A DNA stretch of 64,000 bases from Thermanaerosceptrum fracticalcis (GCF_000746025.2 NZ_CP045798.1:1412501-1476500), one strand, 5' to 3'. Shown: positions 36,279 to 45,777, numbered from the stretch's first letter. The notes: generated by a model from the sequence alone, not told the origin. Translations and numbers: made by a program.

Positions 36279-36875
36279 TCATTTGTTCTGCATATTTCTA
36301 TGGAGAAAATTGATTACAATATCGGCATATAACTCGGGTTCCTCAAAATAACAGGTATGACCCCTGCCCCTTATGATATGAACCTCACGCTGGGGTAAAA
36401 CTGCTGCAAGGCGACTCGCATACTCAACAGGTACAACCTTATCCTCCTCACCCCAGACGATTAATACGGGAATATGCACCTTATGTATAACATGGAGATA
36501 ATTGTCCACTTCAGCCGGTGCGATAACCACCAACCCCGACAGTTTATGATCACCCTTAATAGCCCTCTCCAGGGCAATCTTACCCCCAAAGGAAGGCCCC
36601 ACTAGACAGAAGTTGTCCAGGTTGAGTTTTGTCTCCAGTTCTGTAAAAAAGTCGGCAAATGAGAGTCCATTCAGTTCATCGGATTGACCGTATCCCGGAA
36701 GATCCAGGGCTATAACCCGGTGACCGAGAGCGGCAAGTTTGTCAATTACCTTCTGCCCTAACCAGTCCTGGGAGGTAAACCGTTTGCCATGTAGAAAAAG
36801 GACAGGGGTTTTCGCCCCCTCTATCTCCCGGTAGAAAACTTTTCTATCACCCAGGTTAAGCGTTTTTTCCTGCAA
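36279..36875 (-). CDS. Alpha/beta hydrolase
   Basis: A 198-residue alpha/beta-hydrolase fold protein. VLFLHGKRFTSQDW carries the oxyanion-hole HG, LVGPSFGGKIAL the nucleophile elbow (G-x-S-x-G in the form GPSFGG), VIVWGEEDKVVP the acid position and GRGHTCYFEEP the catalytic His. At about 200 residues it is shorter than most (250-300) and lacks a large cap domain, like KANL3/Tex30-type or small serine hydrolases. The substrate cannot be predicted. It stands alone with its own terminator and is cytosolic. Confidence 0.85.
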   Translation of the reverse strand: MQEKTLNLGDRKVFYREIEGAKTPVLFLHGKRFTSQDWLGQKVIDKLAALGHRVIALDLPGYGQSDELNGLSFADFFTELETKLNLDNFCLVGPSFGGKIALERAIKGDHKLSGLVVIAPAEVDNYLHVIHKVHIPVLIVWGEEDKVVPVEYASRLAAVLPQREVHIIRGRGHTCYFEEPELYADIVINFLHRNMQNK

Positions 36876-36967
36876 TTACCTTTCCCCCTTCCGTAGCCGC
36901 CTCTGTAATACTGTGAACCAGTTGAGGTTTTTTTATACAGTTATTCTCTCGTCGTGAATCCCTACGC

Positions 36968-37204
36968 TCACGAACTGATACCATGGCCACTCCCGGCAAT
37001 ATCAGCAGGCCTCCCAGGAAAAAGTTCCAGCTCTTTGACTTCCTCTTCAGGCATACCTCCCGCTAAAAAGTCCTCCCGTTTCTTATTTCTTTCAATCTTA
37101 AACTCATCGTTCATCCTTTTTAGGAAAAGCATCCCAAATATATAATCCTTATATTCTGCGGCGTTAAGCTCCCCCCGAAGTATATCAGCCGCTTTCCACG
37201 TCAA
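36968..37204 (-). pseudogene. hsdM: Remnant of a type I restriction-modification methylase subunit (HsdM)
   Basis: A 78-codon frame. Its first 55 or so residues match the N-terminal domain of HsdM (TWKAADILRGELNAAEYKDYIFGMLFLKRMNDEF), normally found about 15-20 residues inside a protein of about 500. After MPEEEVKELEL the sequence diverges and stops, and no methylase catalytic domain or hsdS/hsdR is nearby. It is truncated at both ends. It abuts leuS (20 bp), so it is a fossil of a lost R-M system rather than a working gene. Confidence 0.8.
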
Positions 37205-37223
37205 ATCTTATAGCATCCTACAA

Positions 37224-39692
37224 CTACTTTACAACAATATTAACCAACTTACCCGGTACAGTTATTATCTTAACAATCTCTTTCCCTTCAATGGCTGCTT
37301 TAGCTTTATCCATAGCCAGAACGGCTTTCTCAAGTTCAGCCCTATCTAATTGGGCAGGTACCACCAGCCGGTCACGAACCTTGCCGTTAATCTGCAGGAC
37401 TACTTCCACTTCATCTGCAATTAGAGCCTCTTCGCTGTAAACGGGCCAGGACTGCTTATGGATGCTGTCCTTGTTACCGACGGCTTCCCACAATTCTTCT
37501 GTAATATGGGGAGCAAAAGGTGCCAGGAGAAGTAACAGTGCATCGATGGCCTCTTTTACCAGGGATAAATTCTGATTAGGCCTTTCCTTGTACTGGTAGA
37601 GGCCATTTACCAGTTCCATAATGGCACTGATGGCCGTATTGAAATTAAAGCGCTGTTCAACATCTTCCGTTACCTTTTTAATGGTCCCGTGAACCAGACG
37701 GCGCAGGTCCTTATCTTCAGGGGAAAGGATGTCCTGGGGCTTAATTTCTTGTAATTCCTTTTGATAATGATAGACCAGCCGCCAAACCCGGTTTAAGAAG
37801 CGGTAAGAGCCTTCCACACCCTGGTCACTCCATTCCAGATCACGTTCGGGAGGAGCGGCAAAAAGGATAAAGAGCCGTGCCGTATCAGCACCGAATTTCT
37901 TGATGATTTCTTCCGGGCTGACCACATTGCCCTTAGACTTGGACATCTTGGACCCATCTTTAAGAACCATACCCTGAGTCAACAGGTTCTTAAAGGGTTC
38001 CCGGGCACTTACCAAACCAAAATTACTCAGAGCCTTGGTGAAAAAACGAGCATACAGCAGGTGTAATATAGCGTGTTCCACCCCGCCGATATACTGGTCG
38101 ACGTTCATCCAGTAGTCAACTTTTTCTTTACCAAAAGCCTCCTCCGTGTTTTTGGGATCAGTATAGCGCAAGAAGTACCAAGAGGAGCATACAAAGGTAT
38201 CCATGGTATCCGTTTCCCGTGTAGCTGGGCCGCCACACTCAGGACAGGTGGTATGGAGGAATTCGGGAATATGGTTTAGCGGGGACTCGCCTGTAGGGCG
38301 GAATTCCACATCTAAAGGTAAATACACAGGCAAATCTTTGTCGGGTACCGGAACAGCACCACACTTCTCGCAGTAAATGATAGGAATAGGGGCCCCCCAG
38401 TAGCGCTGGCGGGAAATAAGCCAGTCCCTCAGGCGGAAGTTGATTTTTCTCTTACCTTTCCCTCTTTCCTCCAAATGGTTGGCTACCCTAACCAGTCCTT
38501 CTTTATTGGGAAGACCTGTAAATTCTCCGGAGTTAACCATTATCCCGTCATCAGTATAAGCTGTAGTCATTTCTTCCAGCTTTAATTCCTGCCCCACAGG
38601 CTCAATGACAATACGAATGGGCAAATTGTACTTCTTAGCAAAAGCAAAGTCTCTCTCGTCATGGGCTGGCACACCCATTACTGCCCCTGTTCCGTAATCT
38701 AAGAGGACATAATTGGCGACCCAGATAGGTACTCTTTCTTCATTAAGGGGATTTATAACATAGGCGCCGATAAACATACCTTCCTTTTCCGTTTCCGTGG
38801 AGGTACGGGCAATTTCCGTCATCTGCTGTACACTTTTCACGAAACTCTTAACAGGCTCTTCATATTCGGTTCCCGCAATAAGCTTTTCCACCATGGGGTG
38901 TTCGGGAGCTAAGACCAGGTAAGTAACACCAAAAACAGTGTCCTGCCGTGTTGTATAAACCGGTATTTTTTCTCCGGTTTTTTCCACAGTAAAGTGAATT
39001 TCTGCACCTTCACTGCGGCCGATCCAGTTTTCCTGCATGGTCTTTACTTTTTCGGGCCAGCCGGGCAAATCAGCCAGACTGTCCAAGAGTTCCTGGGCAT
39101 AATCGGTAATCCGGAAGAACCACTGCTCCAGGGCCTTTTTCTCCACTACTGTATCGCAGCGTTCACAGGCCCCGTCCACTACCTGCTCATTGGCAAGAAC
39201 AGTAGCACAACTGGGGCACCAGTTCACATGGGCCTTCTTCTTATAGGCCAGGCCATTTTTGTAGAACTGCAGGAAAAGCCACTGGGTCCATTTATAATAA
39301 TCGGGAAGGCAGGTAGTTACCTCCCTGTCCCAGTCGTAACTAATGCCCATGGATTTTAATTGACGGCGCATGTTATTAATATTGTCCAGAGTCCATTTGG
39401 CCGGTGGAATGCCGTGTTTGATAGCTGCGTTTTCCGCAGGCAGACCAAAAGCGTCCCAACCCATGGGATGCAGGACATTATAGCCGCGCATAGTTTTAAA
39501 ACGGGCTACTACATCACCTATAGAATAGTTCCGTACATGGCCCATATGGAGGTTCCCTGAAGGATAAGGGAACATTTCCAGACAATAGTACTTCACTTTG
39601 CCTGGATCCTCGTCCACTTTGTACATAAGTCTGTCGGCCCATTTTTTTTGCCACTTCTCTTCAATTTCAGAAAAATTATAGCGTTCCTGCAC
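37224..39692 (-). CDS. leuS: Leucyl-tRNA synthetase
   Basis: An 822-residue class I aminoacyl-tRNA synthetase, full length. [20 protein letters not shown] contains the HIGH motif (HMGH) and [18 protein letters not shown] the KMSKS loop. The zinc-like insert ([21 protein letters not shown]), the CP1 editing domain ([31 protein letters not shown]) and the C-terminal anticodon and tail domains are present. It charges tRNA-Leu. An AGGGAGG lies just upstream. The leader holds a hairpin described separately. Confidence 0.97.
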   Translation of the reverse strand: MQERYNFSEIEEKWQKKWADRLMYKVDEDPGKVKYYCLEMFPYPSGNLHMGHVRNYSIGDVVARFKTMRGYNVLHPMGWDAFGLPAENAAIKHGIPPAKWTLDNINNMRRQLKSMGISYDWDREVTTCLPDYYKWTQWLFLQFYKNGLAYKKKAHVNWCPSCATVLANEQVVDGACERCDTVVEKKALEQWFFRITDYAQELLDSLADLPGWPEKVKTMQENWIGRSEGAEIHFTVEKTGEKIPVYTTRQDTVFGVTYLVLAPEHPMVEKLIAGTEYEEPVKSFVKSVQQMTEIARTSTETEKEGMFIGAYVINPLNEERVPIWVANYVLLDYGTGAVMGVPAHDERDFAFAKKYNLPIRIVIEPVGQELKLEEMTTAYTDDGIMVNSGEFTGLPNKEGLVRVANHLEERGKGKRKINFRLRDWLISRQRYWGAPIPIIYCEKCGAVPVPDKDLPVYLPLDVEFRPTGESPLNHIPEFLHTTCPECGGPATRETDTMDTFVCSSWYFLRYTDPKNTEEAFGKEKVDYWMNVDQYIGGVEHAILHLLYARFFTKALSNFGLVSAREPFKNLLTQGMVLKDGSKMSKSKGNVVSPEEIIKKFGADTARLFILFAAPPERDLEWSDQGVEGSYRFLNRVWRLVYHYQKELQEIKPQDILSPEDKDLRRLVHGTIKKVTEDVEQRFNFNTAISAIMELVNGLYQYKERPNQNLSLVKEAIDALLLLLAPFAPHITEELWEAVGNKDSIHKQSWPVYSEEALIADEVEVVLQINGKVRDRLVVPAQLDRAELEKAVLAMDKAKAAIEGKEIVKIITVPGKLVNIVVK

Positions 39693-40030
39693 GAATAATA
39701 CCTCCCTAGGCTATATAAATACAAATTATATCAACTATGTGTCTGAATATATATGGAAAATGTGTGAAAACCTCTCATCCCTCAGGGAACGAGAGGTTAC
39801 TTGCATGGTGGCTTCATCTTATTATAATCCCCTTAACAGTGGAATTCAAGGGATCAGCGACATTTTTTGCCATGGGACGCCTACGCTACTACTTTGTTTG
39901 GAAAAAAACGAAAGGTGATGAAAAAGTATACAGTTTTATTACATTCTAGATAATTAGATATTTATACCAGAATATAGTATAATTTAACATATACAGCAGA
40001 TTTATGTCGGATGAGAAAGAGGTGCTGCTC
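39693..40030. other. Divergent intergenic region between leuS and a chemoreceptor gene
   Basis: On the minus strand an extended -10 (TGATATAAT, 39733-39725) could start leuS transcription close to the gene. Further upstream a hairpin (AACCTCTC/GAGAGGTT at 39769-39798, with an inner TCCC/GGGA) resembles an attenuator or T-box terminator, but no T-box motif is present. On the plus strand TATAAT at 39977-39982 may serve the chemoreceptor. No gene is seen. Confidence 0.45.
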
Positions 40031-41773
40031 ATGAAAATAAGCATCGGCAAAAAAATCAGCGGCGGTTTCCTAATCATGCTCTTGCTGATAGTTATTCTCG
40101 GAGGTTATTCCTATATAAACCTCAAAGATACAAATGAATTAATAAAGGATGTTGAGCTGTCCAACCGGCGGTTGGTACTGGAAGCAGAAATTGAGAAAGA
40201 ATTTAAAAGCGGGGTAGCAGCTATCCGGGCCTTTATCGCCTATGGCGACGAGAAGTATTACCAACAAGTTGAAACGGCCATGAACAACACCTTAAAACTG
40301 GAGGATGAACTCCTTAAAATAGCGAAACCCGAAAGAAAAGAGCATGTACAGGACCTTATCAAAGTCACTACTTCCTACAAAGACGGTTTACTAAAAGATC
40401 TTGCCCCCATTGCCAGGCAGCATCATCAAGCATTAGCCGAAGGTAAGTTGGAGGATGCTAAGTTATTAAAAGAAAAGACCCTCGTTATTGCTAATACCCT
40501 GATTCCTATAACAGACAAGTTATCAGCGTCTATTGAGGAATTACTCCACGAAAATGAGAAGCTTATTCTAACTCAATTAGAAAAATCACACTCGAAAGCT
40601 AATGAAGTTCTATTTACAGCCTTACTCATGACCGGAATAGCGGTGGTTATCGGAGGTATTCTGAGTTTCTTTTTGACAAGAATTATTCGCAATCCTATCC
40701 TGGAGATGGCCAACGTAGCAAATCAATATGCCCAAGGAGACCTGAGAGACGAAATCAGTGAAAAGACGAAAAGCAGTTCTGATGAAATTGGCATCTTAGC
40801 TCAGGCCATAAATAAAATCCAGGATAGCTTCTTAGACGTTCTCTGGAAAATAAAAGATAGTTCCAATGCCATTACAACCCTATCCCAGCACGCAGCTTCG
40901 GCAGCTGAACAAACCTCCCAGGCTGCAAATAAGGTAGCTGAAACCATCACTACAGTAGCTAAAGGCGCTGAAAAACAGTTAAGCTCCGTCGATGATACCG
41001 TATCTGTCATTGAAGAAATGTCCGCGGCCATAGAGCAGGTAGCAGCCAGTGCCAACCAGTTATCCAATGTATCCCAGAGAACCTCTGAGCTCGCCAAAAA
41101 TGGCGGAAAAGTGATAGATGAAGTAAGCAAACAAATGAGCACCATTGAGACAACTTCCTCCTCAGTGGCTGAGGTAGTTTACAGGCTGGGCGAGAGCTCT
41201 AAGGAAATTGGACAAATCATCACAACCATCTCCAGCATCGCTGAGCAGACTAATCTCCTGGCTCTCAATGCGGCCATTGAATCAGCCCGGGCAGGTGAAC
41301 ACGGCAGAGGTTTTGCCGTAGTAGCTGAGGAAGTGCGCAAACTGGCAGAGCAGTCCCAGGAAGCTACGAAAAAAATTGCTTTACTCATCGGCGAAATACA
41401 GAAGGATACCGAAAACGCCGTCCAGTCTATGAAGAGCAGTATACAGATTATCAAAATCGGTACTGAGGTCAGCAACAATGCCGGAAAGACCTTTAAAACC
41501 ATTTTGGATTCTATCCAGCAGGTTATTACCCAGCTCCAGGAGATAACGGCCTCCACCCAGCAGATGGCCAGCGGCAGTGAACAAATAGTAAACGCCATCC
41601 GCAATATAGATTGCATTAGCAAAGAGATAGCAGGCGGCACCCAGACTGTTTCGGCAGCCACTCAGGAACAGGCAGCCACTATGGAAGAACTCTCGGCTAC
41701 CAGCCAAAATCTGGCCCATATGGCAGAGGAACTGAGCCGGGAAGTCAACAGATTTATCCTTCAGAAAAGATAA
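40031..41773 (+). CDS. Methyl-accepting chemotaxis protein
   Basis: A chemoreceptor of about 580 residues. N-terminal membrane segment (about 8-28), a periplasm-facing four-helix-bundle sensor of about 160 residues, a second membrane segment (LFTALLMTGIAVVIGGILSFFL), a HAMP domain, then a long coiled coil. The signalling tip is [38 protein letters not shown]. The frame is open from an ATG at 40004, but the ATG at 40031 (MKISIGKKIS) has AGAGGTG 6 bases upstream and is preferred. It senses an unknown ligand and controls CheA. A terminator follows, so it is monocistronic. Confidence 0.93.
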   Translation: MKISIGKKISGGFLIMLLLIVILGGYSYINLKDTNELIKDVELSNRRLVLEAEIEKEFKSGVAAIRAFIAYGDEKYYQQVETAMNNTLKLEDELLKIAKPERKEHVQDLIKVTTSYKDGLLKDLAPIARQHHQALAEGKLEDAKLLKEKTLVIANTLIPITDKLSASIEELLHENEKLILTQLEKSHSKANEVLFTALLMTGIAVVIGGILSFFLTRIIRNPILEMANVANQYAQGDLRDEISEKTKSSSDEIGILAQAINKIQDSFLDVLWKIKDSSNAITTLSQHAASAAEQTSQAANKVAETITTVAKGAEKQLSSVDDTVSVIEEMSAAIEQVAASANQLSNVSQRTSELAKNGGKVIDEVSKQMSTIETTSSSVAEVVYRLGESSKEIGQIITTISSIAEQTNLLALNAAIESARAGEHGRGFAVVAEEVRKLAEQSQEATKKIALLIGEIQKDTENAVQSMKSSIQIIKIGTEVSNNAGKTFKTILDSIQQVITQLQEITASTQQMASGSEQIVNAIRNIDCISKEIAGGTQTVSAATQEQAATMEELSATSQNLAHMAEELSREVNRFILQKR

Positions 41774-41805
41774 TATCTAACAGGAATATCTCCAAAATAT
41801 ATGAG

Positions 41806-41829
41806 AAAACCCCCGTGAAAGGGGGTTTT
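41806..41829 (+). terminator. Terminator of the chemoreceptor gene
   Basis: AAAACCCCC/GGGGGTTTT with a 6-base loop, 33 bp after the stop codon. Confidence 0.88.
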
Positions 41830-41870
41830 CAGAAGGAGGTTCCTACTTAATTCCTACTTAAATAGATGGC

Positions 41871-42005
41871 TTAATAGCCGACTCCACCCCAGAATCCGGG
41901 GAATAATAAGAGGATGAGGATTACCAGAAAGAGAATAGCAAATCCACGTCCTCCAAAGAATGGGAAGAAACCACAACCAGGATCAGGTGCATTTACATTA
42001 GCCAT
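41871..42005 (-). CDS. YjcZ-family small spore-associated peptide
   Basis: A 44-residue peptide. It starts MANVNAPDPGCGFFPFFGGRG and ends in a hydrophobic helix (FAILFLVILILLLFPGFWGG), the pattern of the tiny Gly/Phe-rich YjcZ/CotJ-like peptides of spore-formers. AAAGGAG lies 8 bases upstream of the ATG. A longer frame in the same phase extends to 42122, but the extension is unlike any protein and has no binding site. Such peptides are usually made in the mother cell during sporulation. Family assignment rests on composition and length. Confidence 0.7.
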   Translation of the reverse strand: MANVNAPDPGCGFFPFFGGRGFAILFLVILILLLFPGFWGGVGY

Positions 42006-42226
42006 AACAATTCTCCTTTCATATTGGGATGTTGTCTTTAATGTAGTATATGAAACATTGCCCCATAAGGTGATTGCTTGACTAAAAATAAATAGCCCCT
42101 TGCATACCGACAAAATCCTCACGCCCTGGCTAGCGTAAGTTTCCTACTTATGGTTAAAATTGGTCCTGGAGCATTGTAAATACCCAACTGCGCTAATGCC
42201 CCGATTTTACCTAGTGTTAAACAACT

Positions 42227-42811
42227 TTAAAGAGGCTGTTTTCTTTCCGTCCTGCAACTCTTGGATTTTATTGGCATTACATTGCTCTTTATTTGTTCTG
42301 TGGTCGGTTCCGAAGGCTTAAGGTAATCGTTTTGCGGTTTGGTATCAAATAACGATGGGTGGCCTAATTTTGCGGCTACGGCAGTTGTAACAAGCCCGTA
42401 TACAGCATGACTCGCCATGTAGGATAAGTTACTAGCGGCATCCGTTGGTCTAACTTGATTTGTGGGTAAAGCACCCAAAATAAAAGTAATAAACGAACCC
42501 ATTGTTATTCCTGAAGTAATTCCTTTAGTTACAATATGGTCTCGCCCGGTTTTAGACAGTAAATATACCGATGCAATACCACCCAATATACCCATCCCAA
42601 AATCAAGTAAGCCCCCGAGAATTTGTCCTTTTATGTTAGTCGCCTCACTTTGTTTTGACACCCACACACCGGCAGCAGTTTTACGGAACGAACGCTGTGA
42701 TATCTTTTTTTTTATGGAGACTTCATCAATCGCCATTTTTATGGCATTTCCGGCTAAACCGGCCACAACGCCCAAAACAATTCTGTCTTTAATCTTGAAC
42801 ACCTTAACCAC
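42227..42811 (-). CDS. Membrane protein of unknown function
   Basis: A 194-residue protein with about four hydrophobic segments (DRIVLGVVAGLAGNAIKMAIDE; GQILGGLLDFGMGILGGIASVYLL; ITSGITMGSFITFILGAL; MASHAVYGLVTTAVAAKLG) and a polar C-terminal tail of about 40 residues. I do not recognise a named family with confidence; similar four-helix proteins occur in Peptococcaceae. It lies between the YjcZ peptide and a degenerate IS3 element, on the minus strand, with no operon partner. Confidence 0.7.
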   Translation of the reverse strand: MVKVFKIKDRIVLGVVAGLAGNAIKMAIDEVSIKKKISQRSFRKTAAGVWVSKQSEATNIKGQILGGLLDFGMGILGGIASVYLLSKTGRDHIVTKGITSGITMGSFITFILGALPTNQVRPTDAASNLSYMASHAVYGLVTTAVAAKLGHPSLFDTKPQNDYLKPSEPTTEQIKSNVMPIKSKSCRTERKQPL

Positions 42812-42888
42812 TCCTAATAAATTATTGTCCGTTATTATTGTTGCTTTACCTAAACAATTTTAGTGCTGGAAAATTTAGTGGATTGGGT

Positions 42889-43625
42889 TTACATGCTCGC
42901 TTTGCAAACATAGCCATGGACAAGTTCTTTTTTTAGTGTGGCGAAGAAGGACTCCATACAAGCGTTGTCATAACAATCACCTTTGGCGCTCATGCTTTGC
43001 CGTATACCTGGCAACAAGCTTATCCTGACAGGCATAGGCAGCATATTGGGATCCCCTGTCAGAATGAAAGATAGTCCTTGGGCAGGTTTTTTTCTTAATA
43101 ATCGCCTGTTCAATAGCATCAATGGTTAGCTGTTTTGTCATACGACTGTCCAGTGCCCAGCCGATAACCTTTTTGTGAAAGAGGTCTTCTACAGCTGCTA
43201 AATAAAGCCAGCCTTCGTCTGTCGGAATATATGTAATATCACCAACCCATTTCTGGTTAGGCCTTTCAGCTTTAAAGTCTTTCTCTAAAAGGTTAGGGGC
43301 TACGGGGTAGCCATGGTTTGAGTTGGTAGTAGCCTTGTATTTTCTTTTCAGGCGGCTGATTAACCCGTTTTCTTTCATCAGTCGTGCTAAACGCCGGTTA
43401 CTACATTTTATCCTTTTTCTTTTAAGCACTTTTTTATTCTTCAATGACCATATGTCTGTTCTGCTATACTAACGGGTTTCTTGCCAAGGTCTGTAGTAGG
43501 CTTAACGATTTCTTTCTTGTAGTCAGCGCTAAATTTGCTCTTTTCAGTCATTTGCCTAACACGCCCTTTCTTTAGGTTCTATTATAACAACCTTTCTGCG
43601 TGTCCAGCAAACCGAGTACAGTCCA
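42889..43625 (-). mobile_element. Degenerate IS3-family element
   Basis: Remains of an IS3/IS150-group transposase. The start of orfA (MTEKSKFSADYKKEIVKPTTDLGKK) lies at 43551-43441 and breaks off, most of orfA being deleted. orfB continues from 43444 with the integrase core: KWVGDITYIPTDEG (first Asp), [12 protein letters not shown] (second Asp) and, after a 1-base frameshift near 43008, [24 protein letters not shown] (Glu). The 3' end is missing beyond 42889. The upstream end looks preserved: TGGACTGTACTCGG at 43625-43612 reads like an IS3 terminal repeat and directly adjoins the 79-bp repeat. The element cannot encode a working transposase. Confidence 0.88.
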
Positions 43626-43704
43626 CTTATATTGTAACCAATACAAAAAAACACACCTCATCGGTGTGTTAATTTCAATGGTGGAGCTAAGGGGATTCGA
43701 ACCC
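43626..43704. repeat. 79-bp direct repeat, outer copy (tRNA-Ala 3' end plus terminator)
   Basis: Identical to 43827-43905. It contains the last 26 bases of tRNA-Ala (T arm onwards with CCA) and the following terminator hairpin. It is separated from the real tRNA by 122 bp of unrelated DNA with three strong hairpins (GGGGAG/CTCCCC, GGGAACC/GGTTCCC, AAGGGC/GCCCTT). It does not form a second tRNA. Confidence 0.85.
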
Positions 43705-43844
43705 GCCGACCCAAGGGCTCACGCCCTTTTCCCAGGGAACCGGATGGTTCCCTAGGACGCTCCGCTGTGACCCTCCTTATCCAATTAGGGGAGCTTCTCC
43801 CCCAAGCCCCCTCGAGGTCAGGGGTTCTTATATTGTAACCAATA

Positions 43845-43871
43845 CAAAAAAACACACCTCATCGGTGTGTT
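43845..43871 (-). terminator. Terminator of tRNA-Ala
   Basis: AACACACC/GGTGTGTT stem followed on the minus strand by T7, 9 bp after the CCA end of the tRNA. A second copy lies at 43644-43670. Confidence 0.88.
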
Positions 43872-43879
43872 AATTTCAA

Positions 43880-43955
43880 TGGTGGAGCTAAGGGGATTCG
43901 AACCCCTGACCTCTTGACTGCCAGTCAAGCGCGCTCCCAACTGCGCTATAGCCCC
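43880..43955 (-). tRNA. tRNA-Ala (anticodon GGC)
   Basis: A 76-nt cloverleaf including encoded CCA. Acceptor GGGGCTA/TAGCTCC, D arm GCGCAGTTGGGAGCGC, anticodon stem CTTGA/TCAAG with loop CTGGCAG giving anticodon GGC, and T arm AGGGGTTCGAATCCCCT. All stems pair. GGC reads the GCC and GCU alanine codons. Confidence 0.95.
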
Positions 43956-44056
43956 GTATATGTTTTTGGGCCTCATTGACCTCACATATATAGATTATAT
44001 GTACTGGAGGACATCTTGTCAACCTTAAAAATAAATGAATTTCCTGGGAAATTTAT

Positions 44057-44803
44057 TTAAGCCTTTTGCGCTACGTAAAACAGCCTTTCCGCTTCGGGGT
44101 GAGGAGCAGCAAACTTCAGGTCACTGTAAATACCCAACACTGACAAATTTTTTCCTTCCAGCAACTGCTTCAACTGTGCTTCCGAATAATAACGTTCCTG
44201 GTGATATTCCTGGAAACGCCGGTACATACCGCTTTTATCTTGCTGGAAGATATCCAGGTTCATCTGACAAATACCGGTTTCCGCTGAAAAATTATTCTGC
44301 CAGATATAGCAGGTATCGTCACCTGCGTAGGCCAGGGTATTCTGACCCAGCACATGGGTAAACTTATGATAACTATGGACATCAAAAAGAAAGAGACCGT
44401 GCTCGTCCAAAGCCCTGTACACACAAGAAAAGGTTCTCTCCAGGTCCTCTTCTTTTAACAGGTAATTTAGACTGTCAAAGGCACATATGACTAAGTCAAC
44501 CTTCTCCATGAGCTGGAAATTTCTCATGTTTTGACGATATAGACGGGGAGTAAAACCAGAAGCAAATATTTTTTCGTCGGCCACCATGAGCATTTCCTCG
44601 GAAATATCCAGCCCCTGGACTTCGTAGCCTCGCTTCAGGAGCTCTAAAGAAATATTTCCCGTACCACAGGCTAAGTCCAGGACTTTCCGCCCCTTCCAGC
44701 CATGTTTTGCCGCCAGGCTTAAATAAAAATCGGTATAAGCGGCATAGTCAATATGATCCATCAGCTTATCATATATTTTGGCCAGTTCACCATAGCTCTT
44801 CAT
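44057..44803 (-). CDS. Class I SAM-dependent methyltransferase
   Basis: A 248-residue methyltransferase beginning MKSYGELAKIYDKLMDHIDYAAYTDFY. Motif I is KVLDLACGTGNISLELLKRGYEVQGLDISEEML, motif II region DLVICAFDSLNYLL. It belongs to the YqeM-like group that commonly follows rsfS in Firmicutes. The ATG at 44803 overlaps the rsfS stop as ATGA and is preferred over the frame's upstream extension to 44845. The substrate is unknown; its place in the nadD-yqeK-rsfS cluster suggests a role linked to ribosome or tRNA maintenance. Confidence 0.88.
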   Translation of the reverse strand: MKSYGELAKIYDKLMDHIDYAAYTDFYLSLAAKHGWKGRKVLDLACGTGNISLELLKRGYEVQGLDISEEMLMVADEKIFASGFTPRLYRQNMRNFQLMEKVDLVICAFDSLNYLLKEEDLERTFSCVYRALDEHGLFLFDVHSYHKFTHVLGQNTLAYAGDDTCYIWQNNFSAETGICQMNLDIFQQDKSGMYRRFQEYHQERYYSEAQLKQLLEGKNLSVLGIYSDLKFAAPHPEAERLFYVAQKA

Positions 44804-45153
44804 TGTTTTTGCCCGGCAAAAGGTATCCTGGGGGCGTCTCCCCACAACCTTTCCAAATTGTAAAAGTTACGTTCTTCTTCCTGAAAGATATGAACAACAA
44901 CTGTACCGAAGTCCATTAAAATCCACCTGCCCTCGGGGTAACCCTCCCGGCGCAGAAGCATGATTCCCTGCTTAGCCAACTGTTCTTCCACGTTATCAGC
45001 AATAGCCTGAGTTTGGATTCGAGAATTACCGTTGCCCAGGACAAAATAATCTGTAATCAAAGAGAGCTCTTTTAATTTAAGGATCGATATATCTCTACCT
45101 TTCTTTTCGTCAATTGCCCGGGCGGCCAGGAGCGCTACCTCTTTACTATCCAT
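44800..45153 (-). CDS. rsfS: Ribosome silencing factor RsfS (Iojap)
   Basis: A 117-residue Iojap/RsfS protein (ISILKLKELSLITDYFVLGNGNSRIQTQAIADNVEEQL; DFGTVVVHIFQEEERNFYNLERLW), the full family length. It binds ribosomal protein L14 and blocks joining of the subunits when nutrients are short. It follows yqeK by 36 bp and overlaps the methyltransferase gene by 4 bp, the conserved nadD-yqeK-rsfS arrangement. Confidence 0.95.
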   Translation of the reverse strand: MDSKEVALLAARAIDEKKGRDISILKLKELSLITDYFVLGNGNSRIQTQAIADNVEEQLAKQGIMLLRREGYPEGRWILMDFGTVVVHIFQEEERNFYNLERLWGDAPRIPFAGQKQ

Positions 45154-45189
45154 GAAAAGCCTCCTTTTTAAAATAAATATCTATAATCA

Positions 45190-45777
45190 TTACTCATCAT
45201 TAAAATTATCATGAAGTTGGAGAAGAAGCCAGTTTCTTGCCTCCACAGTCAAGGGGTGAATGAGCATTTTTCGTTCCAGAACATACCTGAGCGTGGAATC
45301 AAAGGCAAAAAGTAATCCTTTGTCTATATTTTCTGCACAGATCGCTCTTAGGGAGGCAATTCCCTCATAGGTACGTCCTGGCTCCAGCAAGTCTGCGAGA
45401 TAAATAATTTTATCCAGCTCAGTCATGGGATAATGTCCTGTAGTATGATAACGTATAGCCTGCAAGACAGCTTCGTCGGTAATTTCCAGTTCCTGTTTTA
45501 AAAGCCAGGCTCCTACCGGACCATGTAATAAATCTGGCTGGACTTCCTCAGCTTTATATAAAATAATACCCTTTTTCCGGCCGATTCGCAAAAGTTCATC
45601 AGAAGGTAAATCTTTAGCATAATCGTGGAGCAGTGCGGCAAGATGAACCTGTTCCTCATCGAGTCCCCTACTTTTGGCCATTTCCAAGGCTGTTTCTGCC
45701 ACACGCAAGGAGTGCTCAAATCTTTTTTTACTAAGTTTCTCCTTGATGATTTCCTTATAGTAGCTTAAGTCTTTCAT
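45190..45777 (-). CDS. yqeK: YqeK family HD-domain diadenosine tetraphosphatase
   Basis: A 195-residue HD-domain protein. The metal ligands appear in KRFEHSLRVAETA, AALLHDYAKDLP (the HD pair) and LHGPVGAWLL, and RYHTTGHYPMTELDKIIYLADLLEPGR is the YqeK signature. Members hydrolyse Ap4A symmetrically. It is separated from the RRM protein gene by a terminator, so it may have its own promoter, unlike the usual direct nadD-yqeK joining. Confidence 0.92.
   Translation of the reverse strand: MKDLSYYKEIIKEKLSKKRFEHSLRVAETALEMAKSRGLDEEQVHLAALLHDYAKDLPSDELLRIGRKKGIILYKAEEVQPDLLHGPVGAWLLKQELEITDEAVLQAIRYHTTGHYPMTELDKIIYLADLLEPGRTYEGIASLRAICAENIDKGLLFAFDSTLRYVLERKMLIHPLTVEARNWLLLQLHDNFNDE

Noticed and set aside
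39693-39960. T-box riboswitch for leuS
   Set aside because: Only a terminator-like hairpin resembles one; the AGGGTGG-type T-box motif and specifier stem are not visible.
43680-43830. A second tRNA overlapping the outer 79-bp repeat
   Set aside because: The 3' end matches tRNA-Ala, but the T stem is mismatched (GCGGG against CCCCT) and no acceptor 5' strand or anticodon arm can be formed.
43658-43855. A 65-residue minus-strand open frame
   Set aside because: It covers the duplicated tRNA end and terminator and has no protein-like features.
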